From Gnetum montanum (lineage: Eukaryota > Streptophyta > Gnetopsida > Gnetales > Gnetaceae), in assembly GCA_015680685.1 (NCBI GenBank), contig MNCI01004420.1, positions 2,439 through 50,927 of the forward strand: a DNA stretch of 48,489 nt, given 5' to 3'. Below, piece by piece: positions 32,777 to 42,814 of the stretch. The first letter of the stretch is position 1; every line of letters starts with the position of its first letter. The translations under genes were made by a program, and so were the position numbers. The notes under the pieces were generated by a model that searched no databases, was not told where the DNA came from, and saw only the letters and a list, made by a program, of their open reading frames with translations.

Positions 32777-33582
32777 TTCTTGCTTAACCTACCATGACAA
32801 GATGAGAGCCTGGGTAAGGGTCACCAAAGATTGTGCGAAATGTAAATCCACAAAGCAACATCAAGATGTGACTTGCTAAATAAGGTGATGTAAAGATTGA
32901 AGGTTTTCTTCTTTAGGGTCGTGGCGTACCACCCAGGCATAGGGATTTAGGATGGTCAAAGACACAGTCACTATTGATGTAAATTACAAAGTTGTATATG
33001 GATGCCGAATCACTAGTTTAAATGTCATTTTGGATTACCATATTATGACATGCAAAGTTTTAGTGTGCTAAATAACAATAAAAGAGGTAGTGTTGTGAAC
33101 ATGAGACATACCGGGTGGTTAATGCAGGCGTGAAGGCGCGAAACTGTTAAGGACTATGCTATCCTTATGTTGAGGTATGCCAGGTGATTGCTGATGCAAG
33201 AAGCATAATTACTTCGTTTGACGTCATTGCAGACTACGGCCATTATTAGTTGAAATATTATCATATCATTTTTACTTTCGAGAAGGTAAGTAACTGACTT
33301 GGAGTATGCGGATGTTTAAATACCAATAGTGTCGTGATGTTGTGGTGAGCATGCTATGCCACCTGCTGCCCCCCACCTTGATTGGAAAGAGAAAAAAAAT
33401 AAGTTTCCCCATTTTGTTCTTACTGCCATAAATATGGGTCGAATCCTGGTAATTTCGTTGTTTTTGCCTTGGAAGGGTATAATCCTTATCAGAGCACTTT
33501 GGCGATTTCGGGGCGTGGAGTCACTGTGTGAATCCATATCGAGGCGACTTTCTACGAAGGTCATAAATTTGCTAGCAGGACT
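32777..33582. other. Spacer between D RT and the antisense gene
   Basis: No gene is supported. Cassette-border words lie at 33015-33035 and 33215-33234, the same two-copy arrangement as in E (24049, 24246). The frame at 33316-33564 has no counterpart in E. Confidence 0.4.
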
Positions 33583-35001
33583 ATGGCTCCCAAGACTCAG
33601 TTGGTGCTCATGAAAGTCAGGGAGGCGTAGAAGGCTTTGAGACGTGGGTCGCGGGCGAGCGTTCCAGCGCAGGAGGACATATCATTCACCCAGTGAGTTT
33701 ATACGTCTCTTCCGTCCCTTTCTCTTTGCATCTTCTACCCTTTTCCACCCTATTTTTATGTCTTATTTGTTTTACTATTGGTATTTTCTGTGGCTGTGTC
33801 TTTTTGGCTTTGGTGTTGTTGTGGTTTTGCTTTCTTTCGATCATCTCTATTTTGCAAGGGTCTTGTCGTGGTGATGTGCAAGACCATTAATACCACAACT
33901 GTTGCCATGGCTATAGGGCCAAGGTCCTCTAAGCTGTTGGACCATGAAACCTTCAGGAGAGGGTTTAGTTACATGTGACATAGGCGTGTGTTCTGTTTGG
34001 GTCTACTATTAGTTATCTTACAGCTACGCCAAGTTACTTGCATATTCTTGCTATGCTAGGCTTCTGCATCTTTGTTGTGCTATGATGAACAGGGATCATG
34101 CTATGCTTCACTTATGGTCGACTAGGCGCTACTACATTGCGCACGTATTATGTTCATGTTTGATGTCACTATCTGCTATTTCCGTTATGCAGGGTAGGGC
34201 CAAGGTCTAGATTGGTCATTTTGGATCTGGAAGGAGTCTTGTGTCATGTAGGTGGGCCTATGGCCAACGTTCCCCCTCCTTCGATATGTTAGGGAGGTCG
34301 AGCGATTTGGTTTAGAGACAAGGTGTGAGACTTCCTGCAATTCCTCCTTAGCTGGTTTAGTCTCATGGTTTGGTCCTCTTCAGATGAGGCACGGGCATCC
34401 GGCATGATAGAGGCCTTGTTGCCAGGGGCAAATCGAGGCATCCTGAGATATCTTTTCGACGATGTGACTTTGGGTAGGCCAGGAGGAGGGTCTTCTCCAC
34501 ACTCCATAGGGTTGAGGCGCTTGGCCTAGATTTGGGACATGCCAGAATACCAATGCTATCATCCTTTCAACAAATTGTACCTTGCACGCCACATGGCGAC
34601 ATATATTCTAAACCCACAGGGGACTGTTTACTACGTTGGCGGGTGAGTTTTATGTCTTTATTTCATTGTGTGCCATTGGCTATGCTCAGTTGAGGGTTGA
34701 TGGCATGCACTTGTCATCAAGTTCCATCTTAATGATGACGGGGTTCATGATCAACCTGATGAATTGGCCACGGCTCAACTAGCCCTGCAGGAATTCGTCT
34801 CTGCCAAGAGCTTATGAGCGGGCATGATTGCTCTTTGTGGGGAAGGGTACCATCCCCTCTTACGCACGCTCACCTCTTTCTACACTAATTTTAGGATGAA
34901 AGGCTGGCTGGAAAAGAAGTGGAGGAAACCTTTTAAGAAGGTTACGCTTGAAGCAATCTTAGTGATTGAACTCCCACTATTCCCCTCACCATATAGGCCT
35001 G
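33583..35001 (+). pseudogene. Antisense, intron-containing FCP1/NIF-like phosphatase-domain gene in element D
   Basis: The exons equivalent to those in E are 33583-33692 (MAPKTQLVLMK), 34193-34642 and about 34721-35001. Lengths are 110, 450 and 281 against 119, 444 and 275 in E, so phases agree. Donors GTGAGT (33693, 34643) and the acceptor at 34191-34192 are intact. The exon 3 acceptor reads AA where AG is expected. The product shows LVILDLEGVLC, a WFR...FLQFLL region, MVWSS, a CYHPFNKLYLARH segment, NPQGTVYYVGG and a DDGVHDQPDELATA block, in the order of a FCP1/NIF-type domain. The second catalytic acid position is Glu. Stops lie at 33628, 34289, about 34325, 34527 and in exon 3. The stop at 34527-34529 is at the same codon as 25409-25411 in E. 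Confidence 0.65.
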
Positions 35002-35058
35002 GTGGGTTAACAAGTGGGTGTTGTTTTTTCTTTTAGTGATTTGTGATGATTGCCTCAG

Positions 35059-36074
35059 GAGCGAAGAAGCCTTGCGAAGGGGAAACATCTACTTCAAATA
35101 CGGTGAGGTATCGGTAAGCCAGAGCTGGTTGGAATGAGGGGCTCTAGGCCCCTTGCTTAGAAGAATTTGGATGGCCGGGCTTATGCATTTGTTTATGGCA
35201 TCAAATCTGGGCATTCCTGCTGTCGAGATGCTTTCCCTAGTCAACTCCTTTTCTAGGCAAGCAAGTCACTTTCACACATACACGTGGGGTGTGTGGGTGG
35301 TCATTGACATCAATGACCAGCTATTCATAGATTTTTTCGGCGTTCCTAATGACGGCGTCGATGTGATGTCGAATGTTAAGTAGGAGTTGACCCTCCATAA
35401 GCAGCATATTGTGGAGTGGCTAAGGCTCACCAAGGAGTGGAAAGGGTTCCCTATGGAGAAACTTAAGGATGGTCCTGCCATGGGGATATACCCGGTCTTT
35501 CGTGCTCATGCATTCCCTCAACTGCTTACCCAAGGAAAGGTCTTAGGGCTTGGGCAGGCTTGGGTCATGCGGGAAGTCGTGGAGGAAGGTGCTTGTTATA
35601 ACTAGGCTGAATTCCTGTGTAATGGCTTGCAAGGTGAGATTTTGGGGCTCCATGAGAAAATGGAGTCCCATTCTAACATGCACTACACCTTCTACATTGG
35701 CTATCTAAAGTTCTTTGCAAAGTTCCTGGTGGTCCAGGAGGATGGGGTCTAGTTCAAGCTGGATTGTGAAAAGATCCCCAAGCCGTGGGTTCGATAGATC
35801 TTTCAGACCATGCAAGCCCAGGCTCCTCCAGAAGTGGTCGAGGATTCATTTTCCATAACGACTAAAGGTCTGACAGTTCGTAGTGCTTGTGGCCAGGACA
35901 ACATAGGGGAGACCCCCCATACCATTCTCGGCAACGTGACCCATGGTGATCATCTTATGGCTGAGGCCATTCCTGCAGAGTTGCAGAGAAAGAGACCTCC
36001 CCCTGCTAGGGAAAGCCCTCGTGAAGAGGAGCGACGACTGCAGTTCAAGTTGCGGCGAACGCAACCCCCTATTG
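35059..36074 (+). pseudogene. Antisense gene of element D, second domain (unrecognised)
   Basis: This follows a CAG acceptor at 35056-35058. A nearly continuous frame runs from about 35162 with few stops (35382, 35603 and a few more). It includes SFSRQASHFHTYTWGVWVVI, INDQLFIDFFGVPNDG and FRAHAFPQLLTQGK, and a charged tail (ELQRKRPPPARESPREEERR) up to a GTGAGT donor at 36075. A relative of the WVVIDI...FFGVP part exists in the third copy (11660-11518), so it is a conserved part of this gene. It is absent from E. It reminds me of domains annotated as putative plant transposon proteins, but I cannot confirm that. Exon borders here are uncertain. Confidence 0.45.
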
Positions 36075-36854
36075 GTGAGTGTTTAGAATGATAACTAGTT
36101 CATGCTTAGCTAAGTGGGCTTTGTGGCATGGTATCAATTTTGAGTTAATCAAATTTGATTTATTGTGTGTATACCCTTTGCAAACAGTAGAAGAAGAAGG
36201 CAAAGAAGAATGTGACAAGGAAGTGTCAGTCCTTAGACCGGGGGTGACAAATAGAGACACGGGGTACCTGATTTTGGAAGAAGAGGGCCCCGGCTAGGGA
36301 TATTGGGGCTCCTATCTCCAAGGCAGGGGCTCTTGTCATTAGGGAGTCTCTTCCTACTGGCGAAGAGGTGTCCTCCCAAAATAAGAAAGACATTGCCCTC
36401 CTGAAGGGGAAAGCACCAGCACTCGAAGTAGGAGTTTTTACGAACCTGGCTGGGCCTTCTACAGAACCTACTGCAATTGTGTTGGACTAGCATGATGCAA
36501 GACAATAGCCGAATATTGGTGAGCTTAGGTTTTGAATGTACCCTACTGTAGTTCACTTCGGTTGTTGCTATTATGCTTAATCATGGTTGCTGTTACCATG
36601 CTTAATTATGCGGTAGGTGCTACCACTGATGTACCAGGGCCTTCTCCGCCTCGGACGGAGTCGTGGGCCAAGATTCCTGAAAAGTTTCCATTTTTCTAGG
36701 GGTTTGTTGATGACATGATCAAATGCCTTCAATAGGTGGATCCTCGTGCACATGGGTAGAAGTGTTAATAGCCCCTATGCCGCTATGCTACAACTCTAAA
36801 TGTATTGATATATGTTATGTTGACGTGGTTGTTATATTTTCTACAACCTCTCAG
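36075..36854 (+). other. Intron-like region and small exons of the D antisense gene
   Basis: It starts with a GTGAGT donor. A possible acidic exon begins after the acceptor near 36188 (EEEGKEECDKEVSVLRPG). Short Pro/Ser-rich open stretches follow (36615-36700), with another GT...AG pair possible around 36680-36854. Exon assignment is not secure. Confidence 0.3.
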
Positions 36855-37884
36855 CTTAAATGGGAGCCGACTCGACCTATGGAAATTGGTGTGGTATCTA
36901 CACTTTCGTCCAACGTGACTGAAATGCCTCGTCGCATATTTGACGAGACTTACAAATGCATTTTGCATTTGGCACGCTCCCTATGGGAATGTAGACGTAC
37001 CAATGAGGAATTGTGGAAACGAGCTCATAGGAGCAAGCAGAGAGAGACACTGGTTGCTGAGGTGGAGAACCTCAAGCCGAGGATTAATTTTCTCGTGAAC
37101 CGTAGTCCCAACCCCGTCGGGTCGCAAAGGGGTGTGGTCGATCATGCCAGATTTTGGACCATCATTCATCAAAACGTAGAATCCACTTGTGAAATAGTTG
37201 AACAGCAGATGCAGATGAATTTGTGGGCCCAGAAGTGCCAAGATATGAAAGACATCAGTGCCAAGATCTTCGAATGGGGGAAGGCCCAGAGGGACCACAA
37301 GTATACATACAAGCAAGAAAATGAAACCCATTGAAGGCTATATAGAGATGCTACTGTGGAGGCATTCTCATACGAGGCATTTGTGAAGGCCATCGGTGCT
37401 TCTGAGGCTTATGCCAAGTTTAAAGAGCAGGTGCAGGTCAGGGAGTCTCAAGGTTTGGGGGTGACCCTTCCTACAGGGGAGACCACTACCACCTCCCTTT
37501 CCCCGGGACCTCTAAGATGGATAATTTTGGAAAAGAAGAAAGTTACCGCTATGAACACTGAACCTAACGACACACCTTGGGTGAATATTTTGATGGAGGA
37601 TATTGAACTTCATCTCAAGCTTATTCTAGACTAGATACCTCTTGTGACGGACACGGGCTCCCCTCAAGTTAGTTGCTTTGATGCTCTGCTACAGCTATCA
37701 CTTATCGCATTTGTTGCCCCTACTAACTACTTTATCCTTCAGGATGCAGGCTCTTAACGAAAATGTGAGGCCTGTGGAGGGAAGGGATGAGGTGTCGACA
37801 GGGGGCAATATGGGAGCAGACGATGTGCAAGTGAACGCAATAGAGACAAACGACGAAGGCGATGCGAATAGGGATAGCTTGTGA
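36855..37884 (+). pseudogene. Antisense gene of element D, 3' helical region and acidic C-terminus
   Basis: After an acceptor at 36852-36854 a frame runs to 37634 with a single internal stop (37332-37334), long for non-coding DNA here. It starts WEPTRPMEIGV. It is rich in charged residues with heptad-like spacing (RETLVAEVENLKPRINFL; VEQQMQMNLWAQKCQDMKDI), suggesting helices or coiled coil. Alternatively the region ends in a last exon from about 37744 (acceptor CTTCAG), an acidic tail ending NRDSL at the stop near 37884. I do not recognise the domain. It lies antisense within the cassette, before the border word at 38078. Confidence 0.45.
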
Positions 37885-38308
37885 GGGCATGAAAGTGGAT
37901 CCCCACCTCTCCCTTTTTCTTTATTTTGGAAGAGTTTATAGACATTGCCAATAAGCGAAAATTTTGAATGAAATGTGAAAATTCCAGAAAGGAAAACCGA
38001 TTTCGTGTTATTATGTGTGTTATGTGAAGTTTTCGTATTTTGGGATGCTAATTTTAGCCCATTTTGGGCCATTTGTTAGTTTTAGGCCATTTCAGGCCAT
38101 TTGCGTATTGTGTAGAAAAGATGATACCCTGGCAGGTTTAGTAGAAAACGAATATGCAAGGACGATGACTAGGTGAGAGGTCGCAAGGCTACTATGCTAC
38201 GCGTAGCTGTCTTCTAACCTTTCGTGGGTTGACAGGGACGTAAGGTCAAGGCGTTTTGCCAAGGCCCTCGTTCGTGCCACTATCCTCTACTTGAAAGGGC
38301 AACTCCAC
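37885..38308. other. Spacer between the antisense gene and D protease
   Basis: There is no gene. The cassette-border word AGTTTTAGGCCATTTCAGG is at 38078-38096, with partial copies on both sides (TTTTAGCCCATTTTGGGCC at 38052; GCCATTTGCG at 38096). It mirrors the single border word at 25954 in E. Confidence 0.5.
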
Positions 38309-38962
38309 CTAGACATTTTCTACCTGGGGATCACTTTGTTGGGTCGATCCCTTCGCAGTATGGTTGGTGCATGCATGAACAGGCACTTCATCTTTAGAGG
38401 TTGTAAATTCTGAACCTTGCTTTGCATTTAGGTTACTAATTGCTTGCATTACTGCCCCGTCGCCATGGATTATCACCTCCCTTCCCTCATATGATAAGTG
38501 GATTTCCTGGTGTATAGGCAAGGAAACTTCCATGAGTTGTGCTAACCATGATCTTCCCAAGATTAGGTTAAACCCAGGCATTTCTTCAACTACAACGAAT
38601 GTTGCGTCCATGGGGATCTCGTTCCCCGCTATGAATTTTACGTGAACTGTGCCTTTTACTAGGACACGTGCCCCATTGAAGGACCGTAAGCACGACGTTG
38701 TTGTTGGTTTGATTTGGTCAACAAACCCCAGTTTCTCTATGATAGGCAAAGAGATGACATTTGTGGCTACTCCATCGTCAACATGCATCCTTCGAATTCG
38801 GTATTGACTGACTTGAATTGTGATGAAGAGAGGCGTGGTAGTCACTTGGCCCTTTTTTGGATCTTCCTTAAGGGCTTTGTTGCTAAAAGTTAGTGGAGGT
38901 GTGGACTCCATGGGTGCAGAGGAGAGTATTATTGAGTGGATCGTTTTCTCATCTGCCGGCAT
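38309..38962 (-). pseudogene. Element D aspartic protease (pro)
   Basis: This is an unbroken frame of 217 residues. It starts at MPADEKTIHSIIL, in frame with upstream gag-linker sequence. It has FITIQVSQYRIRR, the active-site strand H-V-D-D-G-V-A-T-N-V-I at about 38785, EEMPGFNLILGRSWLAQ at about 38570, then SLPIHQEIHLSYEGREVIIHGDG. It is the best preserved of the three proteases here. As in A and E the active site reads D-D-G rather than D-[ST]-G. It would release Gag and Pol products in the virus-like particle. Confidence 0.8.
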
Positions 38963-41900
38963 GTTTTAATCAACCAGGATTACCGTTAGCATGCAGACTA
39001 GAGCCTCGCGATGAGAGGTGGATACCATGACTAAGTCGTATAGGCTTAACATGGTAATTTTTTGCTTTAGGATTTGCCCAACCTGGGTTAGGGCATTCAA
39101 GAAGTCTTTCCCACTCATCTATTTGACATTCTCCTCCTCGATTTGTCCTAGAAGATGAATCTCCCGATGGGAGATGGTCCCAGACCTAGGTTCAAATTTT
39201 TGGTGACAGGATGTAATAAGTTGTGTGCTTGCGTCAATCTTCGTCAAAGGTGACGAAGGTCCAAATTTATAGGGAAAAAGTGTAGTTTTAGAGATGTTTT
39301 TGACGCTTTTCCTTTTCGACACCTCACCCATCATGTAGATTTCTCACGTCATAGGGTGAGGAAGCTGTTTATTGCTGCGTGGGATGGAGGCTATTGAAGA
39401 CGCTGATGTTCTAATGACAAATGGGGCTAGAGGTTATAGGAGATGGGGTTGCATGGCCTTGCCAATGGGTGGTACAGATGCAGATTTCTGTGATGGGACT
39501 TTCAGGATGAAGGACGACTGTGGGCTTGGACTAGCCATTGGTGACATGGGCGTACTACGCTGAGGCACATGAATCACAAATGGTTGGAAGGGTGGCATGG
39601 GATCATTGTCAATACTAATGGTGTTGATTACGTAATCAGCATTGTTGGCATTGAGTGGGTCAGTATAGATGTACATGGATTGGTTTTTAGGATGTACTGG
39701 GCTACCTTCATCTAGCACCAGATGCCCTAGGTAAATTAATCTTTGAATGTCATCTTGCAACGATAGACAATAATCCATGGTATGACCACATAATTGATGG
39801 TAATCGCAAAACCTGTCCAGCCTAAATCCTTTAGGGACTGAAGGTTTTTTGGGTAGGGCTAAAGAGAGATTTCTAAGGAGCTCGCAGTAGTGTTGATGTC
39901 TCATGTTTACTTCTTCTGACATCTGCTTGTGTTGAAGATACCCCCTGCCAACAGTTGCTTCAGGAGTTCTAAAGGTTTAAGGGGCAGCAAAGTATATTTT
40001 GAATGATCTTTATGCTCAAAATTAGGTTTAGTGTATGTAGATGTCTCAGATGTAGGGGTGGCAAGTTGTAATGCTTGGCCTAGCTTGGGACCTGAGTCGG
40101 CTGCAGGCATGATCGATTTCTTGGTATTCTTGTTTCTACTGTTGCTGTGTTTGGGCTTAGCCTCAACTTCCACAGCAGCCACCAAGGTCGTTGGGGCATT
40201 ACCTTTGTCTTTCTTTGCAAAAATATTCCTATAAGTGATGTAAGCCAGGTCTTTACTTACCTCGGTTGTGTCTTGTATGCTTTTCGTTTAAGCAAAATCT
40301 TGGCTAAGTGAGCGTGGAACAAGGTAATATAGTTTTGACTTGATGAAGTCATTTACTACACCCTTAAAGATGGCTAACAAATGAGCTTTCGCGATAGGTT
40401 CACAAATTTCGTTAAGGGTTGCACTCCATTGTTGAATGAATTTTTGAACTGGTTCTAGCGGGTCTTGCTTCATGCTCATCAGCTGATCTAGTGTGATTTC
40501 TGGCTTCAAGTTATACTTGAAGCATGTCACAAACTGGGTCAAGAGTTCTTCCAAAGTTGAAATGGATGAACATGGCAACACGCGATACCAATGTAGGGCT
40601 TTTCCAGTAAGGGACATGGTGAAAACGTGAATGATCGTATGTGGCCATTGTTGCAACAACAAAGACTCTGACCAAAAAGTGATGAGAGGTGTATTGGGAT
40701 CTCCTTCTCCATCGTACTTCGTGAAGTGCGGGAGGGACATCCCGGGTGGTAGTATCAAGGCAGGGATTGCGAGGTTGATGGGGTCATCTTGGTAAAAGTC
40801 CATGACTCATACCGTATCAGACCCAATAGCTTTGAGGCATTTTACTTCCTTGGTTAGGGTCTAAATAAGCTGAAACGCTTGGTCCAGACCCAGGGATGCT
40901 ATAGACGGCTAAGGGACTGCAGAAGCAACCCCCACAGGTGGCATGGTAATGGTGGTGATTTGACCCATCGGCTATGCTATTGAGGCTACCCCTACCAAAG
41001 GTGTTGTTTGCGTTGTCCACCATCTGGTGGGTGATATCATTGGAGCAGTGCTAGCGGGATAAGCTGTCGAGTAGGCTATTTGAGTCACCAGCAAGACCCC
41101 CCATGGACCCATGCCAGGTTGTGTCATTTGGGGGGTCAAGTAGACCTAATGGTGAGTGTAATGAGACATCTGCAATGATTGCGGAACGGATGAATAAGCG
41201 AATGATGGCCACCATGTGGATGGGCTTGGGCCCACCATAGTGGGTTGGACGGTTGCATATGTAGGAATTGGTATGGGTGTTAGGTGTGGTTGTAGAGTAG
41301 GTACAGTGTGGACATACGGTAGAGTAGCCGTGATAGGTATGTTGCGTGTTGCGGTAGTGTTCTGATAAATGGCTTGTGGTGGCACAGTTACTACGGGTGC
41401 AACCAGGTAATAGGGGTGATGAGGTGCTGGGAACGTGGCATGGCTACCCACCGTAGTTACAGTTGTAGACTGCTGCATCATAGGGGTAATGGCGAAGGGG
41501 GTGGCGACAGGCAATGGGTTGGCCCAGAAGGACTGGGTAGGCAGGACAGGAGTGGGGTTGGCTAGGCCCATCTTGAAAGGTGTCATCCTAGTTGGACGTT
41601 GTGTCGTGTTGCCCTTTAAGCTTTGTCAACTGGATTAGTTGATCTAGCATCCTTTGGTTTGCTTGTGTCAAAGGCAAGGAAATGCTCTAGTTAGGAATGA
41701 ATTCCTTCCCGTTGCAGTAAGCGAACTCGAAGCTATGTTTTTCTTCGAGTTCATGTAAATCTAAGGGCAGGTTAGCTTGTACATTTGCGCAAAGGAAATT
41801 GTAATGCTTGTGTTGCTGAGCCAGGCCCTCAGGTCCTCAATTTTGAATCCTAAGAGACCGGCATGCTTCTGGTGTTGGATTCAACCATTTTTCAGCACCA

Positions 41901-41971
41901 GTAGTGCCTCGGGCTACGAAGGGCACCTCCATGTTGGAGATATCGACAGCGGTGGAGGCAGAAGTCATCAT
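38963..41971 (-). pseudogene. Element D gag
   Basis: The start is ATGATG at 41971/41968 (MMTSASTAVDISNME), comparable to E's start. The N-terminal region has the HYNFLCANVQANLPLDL and FEFAYCNGKEFIP blocks. A long Pro/Thr/His-rich stretch follows (41586-40820). The Gag core is at 40803-40288 (DFYQDDP, YDGEGDPNTPLITF, LHWYRVLPCSSISTLEELLTQ, KFIQQWSATLNEI). The zinc-knuckle-like RFCDYHQLCGHTMDYC segment is at about 39815. A Pro-rich tail ends at 39434. A linker (39334-38963) with IHLLGQIEEENVK and MLSLYDLVMVSTSHREALV joins it to protease. Several stops and frame changes break it. Confidence 0.7.
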
Positions 41972-42814
41972 CAAGCAAGTGATTATGTAAAAATGCTAGA
42001 AAGATTATGTGAGAATGCTAGAAAATGCAGAAGAATAGAAGGATTCAACAAAATGAAGATAGGTGGCTTTTCGTCCTGCAGGATGCTGGAGGGACCGTCA
42101 AGGCGACCGACCTGCACCACACAAGACGAAAATAGACTCAAAGGGTGTCACACTTTCACCTATGCTGGCTAGGACATAGGACTCATGCGGGACCACTATA
42201 GAGGAAGCAAGTTAAATCATCGTTCGAAGGCCTATTGTCTCATAGGGTTCCAAAGGAACCATCAAGGCGACCGATCTACACCACACAATGCGCAAACAAC
42301 CACAAAGGGTGTCGAGTCTACGCTAATGCAGGGTGTGGAAGGCATATGAGACTACCATAAGATGATAAAATTAACTAGTGATCAGGTAAATTTTATGTCT
42401 CACAGGATCCTGGAGGGACCGTCGAGGCAACCGATCTGTACCACACGGAATGAGGTAAAGAACGCAAGCGAGACAACTATAGGATGGGCAAATTAACTAG
42501 CACTCAGGCAGGCTTTATGTCTCATAGGGTCCCGAAGGGACCGTCCAGGGGACCGATCTACACCACATGGGGAAGGTTGTAGTACGCAAGTGAGACAATT
42601 GTAGAATAAGCTAGTTAACTGGCAATTAGAGGCCTTGTGTCCTGTGGGGCTCCGGAGGAACTGTCAAGGCGACCGATCTGCACTGCACAGAATGCAAACA
42701 ACCGCAAGAGGGTGTCGCATCTATGCTCGTGTGTATCAGAGTGCAAAAGGCTCACAAAACTACCCTGACATGTAGCAAAGGCACTAAAAGGCCCTCCTTC
42801 TAGCACCAGAAAAC
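41972..42814 (-). repeat. Element D leader: tandem repeat array and primer-binding site
   Basis: Five copies of a core GGGACCGTCAAGGCGACCGA plus TCTGCACCACAC start at 42091, 42254, 42414, 42537 and 42657. The larger unit, including TTAACTAG...TTTATGTCTCATAGGG, repeats with periods of about 158, 120 and 122 bp (42212, 42370, 42490, 42612). The core has GGGACC/GGTCCC-like symmetry. The primer-binding site TGGTGCTAGAAGGAGGG is on the minus strand at 42808-42792, six bases from the LTR. No gene is present. Confidence 0.75.

Noticed and set aside
41777-42172. 131-residue + strand frame over the D gag start
   Set aside because: Antisense to conserved gag N-terminal blocks and runs into the leader repeats; it is outside the cassette where real antisense exons lie.
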